DNA of 64,000 nucleotides from Erpobdella octoculata (Eukaryota > Annelida > Clitellata > Hirudinida > Erpobdellidae), in assembly GCA_963978895.1 (NCBI GenBank), contig OZ022238.1, positions 12,870,947 through 12,934,946 on the forward strand. Reading direction: 5' to 3'. How positions within the stretch are numbered: position 1 is the first letter of the stretch; the number at the start of each line of letters is the position of its first letter. The notes under the pieces are model-generated. The model was not told where the DNA came from. It made no database searches and saw only the letters and a list, made by a program, of their open reading frames with translations. The position numbers were made by a program, and so were the translations under genes. Shown piece after piece: positions 41,801-54,174 of the stretch.

Positions 41801-43388
41801 ACCCAGTTGACCCGCAAGTATATACCGAGCCCATTTTTCCACTGCGCCCAAACATAACATACAAAAGTATACAGACATACCTTTGTGCAATATCCACAGT
41901 GCTGGCATTACTTGAAACAGCCTTAGAACGAGCGGATGTCTGAAATATTTAAATAGACGAGAGAATAATGAATTAAATAATTAAACAAATTTAATAATTT
42001 TCAAATTTAGTTTTATTTCTTTAAAAGTTTGATAGAATTTATGTTTCGTGAATTAATAAACACATAAAAAACAGATATTCTTTAATGGAAATAATTACAA
42101 AATTTCTAAAAACTAATTTTAGTTCAATTTAAATTCAATAAATTGTTAAAAACTTATCAAAAAAACTAGATTGATAATTATGAATCACTTTACAATTAAT
42201 TATTGAAATACTGATAAACAAAATAAAGTTTCATATAGCCCAACGTCTTGCGATGGCATTTTTAGGTGTGGCTTTAGAAATGGATGATGATGATGCTGCT
42301 GATGATGGTGGTGATGATGATGGTGATGATGACGATTGTGATGATGATTATGATGATGATGGTGATGGCTGCAATAATAATAATATTAACATTAAACCTC
42401 TGGATTGTTTGCGGCTGAAAGTTTCATAAGCTCCAGCTTCTTTTCAGCTGTTTCAGCTCTTTCGATGATTTTTTCGACCGTTTTTTGGAGACGATCTTTT
42501 GCCTGAGCTTCTTTCTCTTCTATTGATTTCATGTAATTTAACTGCTCCGCTAGCTCTCTATGAGGAAGTAAAATATTATTGAATTATTACTACAATGAAA
42601 TAACACGTTATTTATTATGCAAATATCGTTGTAAATGTATGCTTTTACATTATTTATGCGGGTCATTGCAGGTCAAAATTTCAATAGAAAATAAGTCCTG
42701 CAGGTAAAATATTTGGCTATTTCTAGAGTTTAAATTAATTATTTAACTACTTTTTTTCTAGCAAAGCAATGTTTTAACTTAACTCTGGTGCTGAAATACA
42801 CAAGTGATTTGTTCTATGTTAGTTAAAGAGTTTCAAAAACTTATTCAAACAATAAAAAATCAACACCAGCCTATTCTTTTCTTCAAGCAATTTTTCTTTC
42901 TCCATCAACTTGGTTTTCAGTTCATCCAGTTCCCTTCTGATTTCTCTATTTTGTCCTTCCATTTTGTCAAACTCGTGTTCCATGCTCTGATTTTTTTCGA
43001 CAAGAGAACTTAATTTTTGTGAAGTATTATCCAGGTGTAATTCTTTGTTTTTGATTTCTTCGTTCAACTGGCGGATTTGAGCCCTGTTAAGCTCTGATGA
43101 TCTCATCGCTTCAACTAACAGATATTTTTTTGCTTGTGCCAGTTGTTCAGGATCGGAAACTCCATGGACGCCTCTCGTCGCACTACGAACCTCTGACTTA
43201 GATGATCCAAGAGAGGTTGTTGGACTTGATATTGAAGTATTTGTGTCCATTGGCAGTGGTGACATTGAAGCCTCCTGAGCAAAATGGAATCTGAGAACAT
43301 GCTGTCGTAGTTCAGGTAAAGACGTAAAAGTAGCTTGTTGGCCGCTACTGCGACACTTTGGACAGTGGTACGGAACTTGACTGTCCAT
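38874..43388 (-). CDS. ZNF365: ZNF365-like C2H2 zinc-finger coiled-coil protein
   Basis: Four coding exons on the minus strand: 43388-42865, 42557-42398, 41939-41881 and 39729-38874, giving 532 residues (human ZNF365 407). A single N-terminal C2H2 finger has Cys9, Cys12, His30 and His35 (YHCPKC...LPELRQHVLRFH). A coiled coil follows (about 80-230), with EEKEAQAKDRLQKTVEKIIE and RAETAEKKLE closely matching the ZNF365 coil. The C-terminus is rich in Asn/Ser/Gly, has PGAAYYAPYPGYP, and carries an Asp-rich tract (about 455-500) encoded by an ATC/CAT repeat. Human ZNF365 (DBZ) is linked to centrosome function and genome stability; extending that role here is inference. The first donor is ambiguous: CTGGT|GTTGAT with phase 2 is preferred, or two bases earlier with a different acceptor. 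Upstream 5' UTR exons were not sought successfully. Confidence 0.75.
42283..42370. repeat. (GAT)n imperfect microsatellite in ZNF365-like intron
   Basis: Imperfect GAT/GGT/GCT trinucleotides close to the acceptor side of exon 2 (exon end 42398) in the second intron. Confidence 0.85.
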
Positions 43389-44492
43389 TGATCGATAGGT
43401 AAATTGAGAATTTACTGCTTAATCACAAAATGACAAATACTTTGAAATTGTTGATCTGCTAATCATCATTTGTCAAGCACTTATGTTGGTTTTTTCAACC
43501 AGGCTTTGTAGCTTCTTCGTATAAATTATATAAGCAATATTTTTTTAGTTCTCGTTAACGCAAGAAATTTCACATCAGCTGATAAAAAACAAACTACACA
43601 TTGTAAGCAATAATCAGGACAAATGAAGTGACGAATCGACCCAGAAGGTATGTTGTACAACTTGATTAATCCGATAGTCGAGTAGTTTTGATGAAACTAA
43701 AAACAATTAAACAAATTTGCTTTGTTGTGACACTTTTGAGAATGTTTCACCAGATAAACGTTTAAAAGTGTTTACTTTTTCATCTCTGTGTGTAGAAAAA
43801 AACTCAATAGCTACTGTTAACAACATTTTTGTAATTTAGCCGTATTTGTGTACTTCACAGCACAATGTAAATACCCGCCATGTACAGTGTACACTACTGT
43901 ACACTCACTGGCGTCTACAATCGATTGTCAGCAGGTGTTATGGACTGGGAAAGCAATGAAAGTTTTTCGTTTACCATCTTTTGTTTAGTCATGAGGGGTT
44001 GAGAAAATCTATAATTATTGAAAAACTTTAAAAAAATGTAATAATTGATTAATAAAACTATTTTTTATTAAAACCTTTTAATGAACTAATAAATAAATAA
44101 ATAAGTGGGATTTGTTGTAATTAAACTTTAAAAATGTCATAAATTAATTATTGTTTATTATATTTAACGCAAACAAAATAATTCAAAAAGTCACAACAAC
44201 TGAAAATTGTTAAAACTTTTTTTCAGTCTTCAATAAAATATTTGCTGAACGGCAAGAATGTTTATGTAGGAATGTTTTAAATTCTCGTTAGCAACAAATA
44301 AATGCCAGGTTACCGAGTTTCACTTTTTCATGAAAGTTTTTCCTCGTAGTAATTTTCGCTTGAAGGAATTCGTTCTTTTTTTCAAAGATGCTTTTGCCAC
44401 GGTGAGCATCTTCAGTGAAATATCGTCAGCATGACATCGAAGCGAAAAACTACAAGAGGCCGCAAGTCTGTTTGACTGTGCGTCGTGCACCG
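43389..44492. other. Upstream flank of ZNF365-like gene
   Basis: Presumed promoter region. It contains a small palindromic stretch GTACAGTGTACACTACTGTA (43880-43899). No further gene is recognised. Confidence 0.4.
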
Positions 44493-44731
44493 CAGAGGAG
44501 TAGCAAGGGTCTTCTGCTCTCCGGGACAAAACACAATATCTGCACCCCTACATAACCTATTTTGCTTCTTGCTTAAAAAACCTGATGACCCGGGTGGTGG
44601 GGGGTAGTAGGAGCCGAAGGAAGGAAACTACTTTAGTCTTTTCTTTCTGAAAAAGTTAGTCCAATATAAATACACTGAATCCTTTTTCTGGCTTCTCCAT
44701 GACGCCGCCTGCTCCCCTAGCTACGCCTCTC
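44493..44731. mobile_element. 239-bp hAT MITE with 8-bp duplication GTGCACCG
   Basis: Left end CAGAGGAGTAGCAAGGG and right end, on the minus strand, GAGAGGCGTAGCTAGGG. Perfect duplications GTGCACCG flank it (44485-44492 and 44732-44739). The terminus resembles the CAGRGGCGTAGC class of animal hAT elements. Non-coding. Confidence 0.85.
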
Positions 44732-45313
44732 GTGCACCGAGCTGCCGTCTCTTTAAATATCGTAGTAGTAGCATTCGAGTATTTTCTGTTAATAATTAAT
44801 TATAAATCTGTGTTAATGAAGTGGAAGTATCTGTCGGTTTGTATGTTTGTATGTTTGTATGTATGTTTGCATATTTAAAAGTACTTCTCTGTTCTCGGTT
44901 TATTTTCTCTGTCTGTCAAACGTTGTTGCATTTGCAGTTTTTAGACGCTAAAAAAATTTCAAAAATGGTTTCTGGCAGATTTTTTGTAGTTTGTTGAAAT
45001 TCTTTAATTCGATTTCGTCGCCGAGTTTACTTTCTGTGATGAAAATAAAAAAAAATTGTTGATGTTATAGTTGAATTGGAGATTGTTCAATATTTGCAAT
45101 TTCTTTTAGGTACTTTGTGTGAGCTACGTTACACAAATTGAAATATAAAATGAAATTGTAAAATAACGAAAAATAAAAAAATGTGCAAAAGACAAACTGA
45201 AGCGAACCCAAGCATAATCGGACGGTTAGTTACATGATTAAGAACATTATCATTTTGACTCATTGTGCAGTTTACCGAAAGTCGGCTAAGTTTTCAATCT
45301 GTTTTTGGGAATA

Positions 45314-45518
45314 TTAAATGAGTGCAACTTCTGCGGCTTGAGAGTAATACGGAAAAGCATCACTTAGCTGCGATGAACCTTTCTTGACAATCTGACAAGT
45401 TTGAAGCGACAACAGAATCATATAACAGAACTCCTTATTAGCTTCATGATAACAATCAATTAATTCTTTTTGGGCGGCGGCGTTGACATTAGCTGTGGCT
45501 ACAAATTGAGCCAATTTG
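45314..45518 (-). CDS. Terminal coding exon of an unassigned gene, BAR-like helix
   Basis: The acceptor AACATTCAG precedes an open frame of 67 codons ending in TAA (45314-45316). The frame includes LAQFVATANVNAAAQKELID, CYHEANKEFCYMILLSLQTC and LSDAFPYYSQAAEVALI. Codon use looks coding and the peptide is predicted to be helical. The ending (LSDAFPYYSQAAE) recalls the last helix of BAR domains such as endophilin-B, but similarity is weak. Its phase fits the upstream donor at 48836, leaving CG to join C. The complete gene cannot be assembled. Confidence 0.4.
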
Positions 45519-47199
45519 CTGAATGTTAAATAAAAGTATCGAAGTAGTCAGGAGTATATGTAACTTATCAATTTTCATGTTTCGAGATCAGTTTTTATCA
45601 AAAGTTGATATTTTGTATTTTTCAATTTCTTGGTATGCTCAATTAATATCTATTTTGATACATTATTTGTTTATTTAAATCGATGTATAGCAAAATATCA
45701 AGAAATAATGACGATGTTTTTATGTTTTTGTGTTTTTGCAATTAAATAATTTTAAAATTAACTACGTCTAAATATAATAATAATAAGATTAATAATTGTT
45801 TTCATTTTTATTTATCACCGCTCATCTCTTCTAATTTTGTTACATTCATTTTTCATGTATATATGCAAACCCGTTGTTTGTTCACGCATTCTGAGCCGGG
45901 TCGTGTTTTCATCAAGTCTCCTCTTTCCTTCTACTCTTTCTCGCAATTTTGACTCCGCCATTTTCTTGGCCTGCCGTTTGTTTTGGGTCTTTGTTTTATG
46001 GTTTCCTTTCCACTCTATTCTCGTGTTGGCCGGTCCTCGTACTTGCATACTAATGACTACCAGGCGTCCTTCCCACTCGTTTAATTCACTTCTTTCTTTC
46101 TTTCTCTCTCTTTCTCGCTCTTTTTTTTATTTTTTCTGTTTTTTCTTTTTTTCTAATTATTTGTTTCTCTTTTGTTCTGTCTTTTATATTATCAATATTT
46201 TATTTATAAATATTAGTTCTGTTGTTTTGTTTTTATATTGTTTGTTAATTAGATTTTTGTAGCTATTTTTATAATGCTTTCGCTGTTTTGTGCCGCAGTT
46301 TTAAAGTTTTATTATTTACAAGCTTTTTAATTTTTAAAAGATAATCTAATTTGACTAAGTTTAAAATGTACTTAGAATGATTACTGCGAGGGCATCTGCT
46401 ATAAACAAGCAATTTATTATAAAGCTAATAAATTATTGATAATTTTATGTGTCATTTTGATTTGCGACTTTGAAGAAGAAACGTTAAAAATTTTGTTTAT
46501 GAATTTTAATTAAAAAAAATTTAACTGAATGAAAATTTAAAAAATAAAAGAATATATAAATAAATGTTCTCATTGAAAGTTTTCCTTGCTATTCTTCTTC
46601 GTCGGGCGTGCAGATTTATATCTTCGGTGGGACCAATCATGGGCAAGGGTAACATACATAGTTGATGAGAAACTATGCGAGTTGTGTTGTGCCAAGTACG
46701 AAGGAACACACATATACACATATGTGGCACATATTGATACACACTAAAAAGGTTGGTTTGAGTAAAAGAAGCAACTACACACACGAGCTTTAAGTGATAA
46801 ATAAGTCACATACGAATAAATATAATGTCCCATCTAAGAAAGTATTTATTTACAAATAAATAATCAATCAATCACATAGAGACATGAAAGCACACCTGCA
46901 AACAGTTATACGCTACTTAAACAGATGATTATAAATACAAACAGCAGACTTCCACGGTCTCCCACCTTGAAAAGGGTTGGGCAGGTGGAACTTTTTCTCC
47001 CGAGTAGCATCTCCTCAAAAACCTAAACACACGGGACCATAACACTATGTCAAAAATTTGCAATTTGACAGGCAGCAAATATAAGTTTTTATCTCATTTT
47101 ATAGCTTCCATCATCTGGGTTTCAAGTTACCAGGATCACACGCCTGGGCGGAAACATAGTTCCGCAATCTGGGGTAGCCATTAAGGATTGTCCACATAC
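45519..47199. other. Non-coding, pyrimidine-rich and unassigned
   Basis: Includes a CT-rich tract (46083-46150). Around 46570-46680 a minus-strand run (GPTEDINLHARRRRIARKTF) is coding-like but lacks a plausible acceptor or donor pair. No gene is called. Confidence 0.35.
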
Positions 47200-47207
47200 A
47201 CACATGG

Positions 47208-47624
47208 ATACATACATACAAACATACATACATACATACATACATACATACATACATACATACATACATACATACATACATACATACATACATACATACA
47301 TACATACATACATACATACATACATACATACATACATACATACATACATACATACATACATACATACATACATACATACATACATACATACATACATACA
47401 TACATACATACATACATACATACATACATACATACATACATACATACATACATACATACATACATACATACATACATACATACCTACATACATACACACA
47501 CACACACACACATACATACATACATACATACATACATACATACATACATACATACATACATACATACATACATACATACATACATACATACATACGTACA
47601 TACAAACCTTCATACATACATAAC
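47208..47624. repeat. (CATA)n microsatellite, ~410 bp, with internal (CA)n
   Basis: A near-pure CATA array with one CA run (about 47495-47512), ending at the start of dispersed repeat B. Open frames on both strands are artefacts. Confidence 0.97.
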
Positions 47625-47790
47625 TCCGCCTCGCTTGCGAGCCAGTCCGAAGCCTGGACAAAGGAGGAGGGAAAAGTAAAAAGGATCAAATTCTGATCCA
47701 CGACAGGAAGTACTTAAGTGCTTCCTACATACAGCCATTAGAGTCTTAAAACACCTGATGTAAAGGACTATAAACTATTATAAAAAAAAT
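47625..47790 (+). repeat. Dispersed repeat B, copy 2
   Basis: Close match to 19364-19528 (AAGCCTGGACAAAGGAGGAG, GATCCACGACAGGAAGTACT, TGTAAAGGACTATAAACTAT, A-rich tail). It begins directly after the CATA microsatellite. Confidence 0.8.
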
Positions 47791-47954
47791 TCATACATAC
47801 ATAATTACATAAACGCACCTTTTATTTTTATTTTAGGCGCTCATTTGCCTCTCCATGTTACCCATGGGCTGAGCCATTGCTTATATATTGACTCACATTA
47901 CCACCCATACCATCCATATACACACTCATGAGGAGAAAACATATATCGGCAAAC

Positions 47955-48114
<160 letters not shown>

Positions 48115-48835
48115 GTAACACATACACAATAAATATACAAAAATACACAAGAGATTGCATGAAAAGCTTGGCAATCAAACATATTTTAGCAAATTTTTGT
48201 AAGAATCTCGTCTTAGCTCTTCCATGCATCATCACAGAACCACACAAGAACACACCATCACACATAGTTATCCCCATCTACAGGCATATATGTTTTCATC
48301 TACACAAATACTTGAAAGTACTCATTTTACCTTATACACGGCAACTTACCGTCTATTGTGAATTTTTTTCCATTATGGCTTCTCCCCATGACGGTGCTAG
48401 TATAATACTTTGTATGTGTGCTTTTGTATCAGTTATGTATAATTTGTTTCAGTGTGGTATGAATGTAGTCTATTTGTGGCTTGTTTGAGTATGTTTCTTT
48501 TTATGTAACCATCCCTATGTGGTAATATTTCTGTCGGTGTTGTTTGTGCACGGTGGACAGCATCACCTGGGTAAACATGAATTAGTCATGTGCGGCTTGT
48601 GTGACTTTTTGCTTTGACGGTATGAAATGCAAACATTTGTATGCATGCAACGTTCTCGTATGCATCGCACGGACATCCATATTGCAAACCTCGTGCATAA
48701 GCCAGAAAAAGATATTTTACAGAACGAACGAATGAAAAAGAGCTGTAAAAACGTAAACAAAATAACAAAAGAAAAACAGAAAGTAGAAAGAAGGACGATG
48801 ATGAAAAGTAATGATAATATGAATAGATAATAAAC

Positions 48836-48943
48836 TTACCGTGCGGTCGCAACGTCGGAGCTGAGCAATTTCAATTTGGCTCGATGCCTCGCCAGGTCGA
48901 GACACGAGACACCTCTCTCACTTGGCCTGCTCTACTCGAAGTT
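48836..48943 (-). CDS. Possible internal exon with BAR-like heptads
   Basis: A consensus donor GCACG|GTAAGT ends the stretch at 48836. In the frame that joins the exon at 45518 it reads CLDLARHRAKLKLLSSDVAT. This recalls the LDL-x-xx-xxRLKxAK helix of endophilin-B. The upstream minus-strand frame (TRPYGVLRDLKTLEMKLRVE, 49000-48920) is one frame off, so either a frameshift or an unseen splice separates them. The acceptor (CGAGTAG at about 48944) is poor. Confidence 0.3.
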
Positions 48944-50175
48944 TCATCTCGAGTGTCTTGAGATCTCTCAAGACTCCATAGGGTCGCGTGATGTTGAGCA
49001 TTAAAATAGATTTTATTGGTCGAAGAGGCATATAAGAATTGTAAAAAAGTTTTATTTTATTATAAAACAATGCTTTTTGATTTGTTGGAAAGATAAATAA
49101 CTTAAACAACAACAACACCAGTAATAATAATAATAATAACATTTAGTTATTAAAAAATAGTTTTGTTCTTAACTTAGTGATTATTTTTCGAGTCATTTTA
49201 ATTTTAAATTAGTGATGCTTAACAAAAAAATACTAAGAAATTACGGTTATTAAATTAGAATAAGACTAATTCATATTGCATTTTTCAAAAGTTGAGTTTT
49301 TGTCTTGTTCCAAATTTCCCTAACGCAACCATCCTCTGGGAAATATCGCGTCGCGACAAGTTGAAATAACATTTTTGGGCTGCTCTCCCGTAGGGGCAAA
49401 AATGGCGTCTGGTGATGAGAAATTACACTAAAATGTGATCAATCGACTGCGAGGAAATGCGATTAGCAGGCTCTAAATGTAATTTGTAATTTGTACATGT
49501 ATGCATATGCAAACTTTGTCATGTTTGCACAATACATTCATGTATTTGATTTATTACAAACTATTTGTTACTTGCAATTCTACCTGGAATCAGAAGACAA
49601 CAAATTATTTTCCATCCTCAACTTCTCAAACGCTTTTCTTGACCGACTATTCTATTTTTTTAATTTTTTATTATCCTTGCCATCCTTGCCATCCCTCCCA
49701 TCTTTTCCATCCCCCATTCCTTCCATCTCCCATCCCTTCAATTACTTCCATCCATCTTTTCTATTTTTTTTCATCTTTCCATCTATTCCATCTTGATCAA
49801 GTCTCTCTGGCAATCAGATTTTTATATTTTTCTTCCTTCAATATTTGCAGGGATTTTTAAAAATTCACCAAATCCTTGCTTGTTTTGTCTAGCTACTATC
49901 TACGATGAAAATAAATTTAACAAAAAAAATAATCACGAATTTTGAACTGGTCGATACTGCAATATTTAAAAATATTTAAACATGACAATACACCACGTGA
50001 CGTGGGACTGATGCATTAACGAACTTCCAGGAAGACACGAGCATCTGCATTAATGGAAATGAAGATGGATTGAAAGAAAATGAAATTGAAAGGTAAAACA
50101 AGCAATGAAAAAATCTGAAAGGTAAAAAAACTCTGGAAAAATAAAAAAAATTCAGAAATGAATTTAAAAAAAACA

Positions 50176-50440
50176 ATGCACTTTACATATCAATTCACAT
50201 TATATAAAAATGCACCTTACATAATTCACATTGCATAGCAACGCACCTTACATAACAATGCACATTACAAGGCACGGTACCTTACTTAGCAATGCACCTT
50301 ACATAACAGTTCACCTTATATAATAATGCACCTTGCATAACAATGCACCTTGCATGACAATGCACCTTACATAACAATGCACCTTACATAGCAATGCCGC
50401 TTACATAGCAATGGACCTTACATAGCCATGCACCTTGCAA
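50176..50440. repeat. 20-bp minisatellite, ~13 units
   Basis: The unit AATGCACCTTACATAACAAT and variants recur every 20 bp with moderate divergence. Non-coding. Confidence 0.9.
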
Positions 50441-51454
50441 GAGCGAAAGTTTGAAAAAAAACCTACACAACAATACAATAATGAAAAAAAGAAAAAAGAA
50501 GATAGAGCTAGAAAGAAAAAGGAAAAGCAAGAAAGAGAGAGAGAGAGAGGGAGACCAATCGATCCAGGGCCAGCCTCCCGCAAGTGGAAACAATGTGCAG
50601 TTTCGTAGAGGCGAAATATTGCACTTTGCTCAATGATTAGTACTCAAATATAATTACAACAACCACATATTACAGCCTCACACGTACATACATGTACTCA
50701 CGGACACGCATACGTCACTAATTAAAAAATGCATTAAGTTCTGTTGTTCTCAGACTTATTGAAAGGCTTGCAATTGTCAGCGAGTCATGTGGAGTTCTTC
50801 ATTTTGCTGTTTTGTGTGCGTGAGCCGGTGCATGTTAGATGTCCGTGATGGGTTCAAGCTGGTTCTGTATTATAAATACAATAATTTATTATGAGCAATT
50901 AATCATCAAGATCGATAAAAAAATTTTAAATGATAGTTTATTTTGTTAGAAACAGTATTTTTAAATATAAAAGATAATTTACTTTAAGTATTAATTTATT
51001 ATGGAAAATTGTGAATTAAGCATTATAATTCAGTATAAATAATATTTTGTTGAGAATAAAAAATATTAATAATAATTTGTCGCGGATGGAAATTTATTGT
51101 GAATGATAATTCATCCTGAACGATATTTAATTCATTATGGCTAATAATAAATTATAAATATCATTTTGTTATGGAAGATAATTTATTATTCAACTATTGT
51201 TTTGTTTGTGCAAGAAATATAAAAAAAGCTGAATAAATCTAAAACGGGTGATGAAAGAGGAGATAATAAAAAAACTTTAAAAAACTTAAAAGGAAAAAAC
51301 GAAAGAAAAAATATCATTGTCACATAATTGGTCTTTAAGTCTTCGGTGAAAAACAGTTAAAAAAATAAAGTTATGAAAATACTTTTTAATTATTGATATA
51401 TCTAAGGGCTGTTGAATGACGGAGCGAGGTTAAAGATAAACAACTACCTCTTCA

Positions 51455-51838
51455 GAGATACCCCAATGGCTTGCATCCAACAGAGCCTCTGACAACCAAA
51501 TCCAGCTCCTCAATGGCCTTGTTTAACCTGACGGAATCTACACAGGTTGTAGTCTGACTGGAGAAGGTGTGACGGGCGAGTCTCTATCTTTTCAGAACCA
51601 GATTGGGCTCGTTGACCTTGACTGCCTTTCCATCTAGAAAAAAGCAAACTCTGATAGTAAATTCACGCTGATGCAACTTTACTTCAACATAGGAAATGCC
51701 AGAAAAGTAAAACGGTTTCGGCTTTTCTAAGATAACTCAACCTCAACGCGGTTCTCAGTGTTTTCTCGTCAGTTCCTGCGATGTTGTTGGTGCCGTAACG
51801 GATTGGTTTGCTCCTTCTCTTGGATCCATCAGATGCCT
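51455..51838 (-). pseudogene. Two coding-like blocks, unassigned, one with an internal stop
   Basis: On the minus strand, CCAG precedes a block (about 51838-51735) reading ASDGSKRRSKPIRYGTNNIA and GTDEKTLRTALR. A second block after TTTCTAG (about 51632-51463) reads GKAVKVNEPNLVLKR, stop, RLARHTFSSQTTTCVDSVRL and NKAIEELDLVVRG. The codon pattern is clearly unlike the flanks, but an in-frame TAG (about 51588) breaks the second block. I do not recognise the family. It may be a decayed gene or exons upstream of the 48836/45518 exons. Confidence 0.35.
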
Positions 51839-52374
51839 GGAAATGAGGTTTCATTTGCATGAAAAACTACCGATTCTTCATATCAGTTTGCCCAAGATTG
51901 CTTTTTGGAAAAAATCCAGATTTTGTATATGCAGTCGGAGCTGCTTCACCGCATCGGATTATACAGCCACAGGTGACGTAAAGCCACAAATTTGAAAAAC
52001 TCAAGAGGGTAATGCCTCGGAAAAATCCTTTCATTGTTTTTTGAAAGCAACAATGGTTGACAATAAACTCAAAATTGAAGCAAAATAAAATCTAGAAAAG
52101 AACCAACCATATATAAAAACAAGAAGAAAGTATAAGAAAAAGCAAAAAAAGAGAAAGAATGAGAGAAAAAAAGATGAGAAAAAAAGAAAGAGACGAGAAA
52201 AAAGAAAGAGAGGAAAAATGACAGCAGGAAACTCATAAAAGTAAGTTTTCATTAAAACTGACGTCAAATTAATAAATGTCTTTATTTAAGTCTGTACAAT
52301 TTATCACAAATTACAACATAATTTGATGCCGAAAAAATCTCGTGTAAATTAGGATACAATACATTATCATCATC

Positions 52375-52740
<366 letters not shown>

Positions 52741-53829
52741 ACGATCATTATCCTTCTCATCAAAAACAATGTGCACATTGGGTATTAAATTTATTTTCTT
52801 CTTAGAATCTCACACACACACACAACTCAACCGTAAAACATGCGGTAGTACAAAGGACCACATACAATGCTTCCGCCTTTGTGTACAAGCGACTGTAAAA
52901 GAAAAGAAAAATTGTCGTACATTTGCATGTAAGTCTGTGTGCATACGTGTGCTTGTGTTGAATGCAATGATGCGAGAAACTATGCACACACACACACAAT
53001 TGTACTGAGGATGGCTGACATAGCATCCGTGAGAATAATAGTAACAAACCGCTTTCTTTTTTTCCATTGTAATTTATTGGTTCTTGATCTCTTGCGTCGA
53101 ATTTATTTATCATTATTTCATGTAACAATTAATTACAAATTAATTATCATTGATTACCTAAACTTAAAAACTAGTTAAGAGCTTTAATGATTTCAAAAAA
53201 TTCAAATACCAATAAAGCAATTAGCAACCACTAGAGAGCTAGACGAAACACTTCCGTAAAATTATATTTGATAGCTTTAAAAAATATTTGTTTTTTATTT
53301 AATGAGTAAGCAAAAATGGGACTTCTAAAGACTATAAAAACTATGATTATAAATATTATGAGATATCTCGGAGGAAGAAGGTGGACTGGATAGTTATTGG
53401 AAAAGAAAAGAAAATACCTGAATACCGTCACATCTAGTCTTCGTAATAGATACGCAGTGGAGCGCACTTGAATTTGCATAAAAAACATGAATAACGTTGC
53501 TATGGAAAAGTGTGACCTAAGTTGTACACGAAAATATATTAACATATTTAAAAAAAATTACATATAGTAACACATAAGTACGTATGTGCGGAATACTCAT
53601 TGAAGCAATACGCAAATTGATACAGAAATGTATTTGCGAATCGAAGTTCAATTAATACAGAACTACGTCATTAGAGGGGAAAGTTCTGCTTCTATTTAAA
53701 GACGTTGATGATCATGTGATCATGTGATCATCTTTACCTAATGCTCTATTGTTTTTTTTTTAAATTATTTTTTAACAGCTGAGGTAAAAAACAAACACAT
53801 TTATTTATATAAATAATTAGATGATGCTT
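52741..53829. other. Intergenic, no recognised gene
   Basis: Two short CA runs (about 52811-52825, 52985-53000) and a self-complementary GATCATGTGATCATGTGATC (about 53709-53728). Nothing else can be supported. Confidence 0.4.
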
Positions 53830-54174
53830 TACGAGAGTCAGGAATGTTCACTCAATATTATATTGGAGATAGTCTACATGTGCAAACCTTATCGAGTGTG
53901 TTAACGACTGGACAAAAGCAATTCAATCAAACCAGCATGTCGATGTTATCTACCTCGATTTCAAAAAAGCTTTTTGATTCGGTTTCACACCAAAAACTTA
54001 TAGTCAAACTCCAAGCTTATGGAATCTCTGGCGATTTACTGTTACGGTTAAAGACATTTCTATCAAATTGATCTCAAACTGTGAAAGTGAATGGTCGCCT
54101 TTCTGCCTCGACTGACGTGATTAGCGGTGTCCCCCAGGGCAGCGTAGTAGGTCCAACCCTATTCCTCTTATACA

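Noticed and set aside
47111..47701. Cys-Met-Tyr-Val and His-Thr-Tyr-Ile repeat proteins
   Set aside because: Artefacts of the CATA microsatellite.
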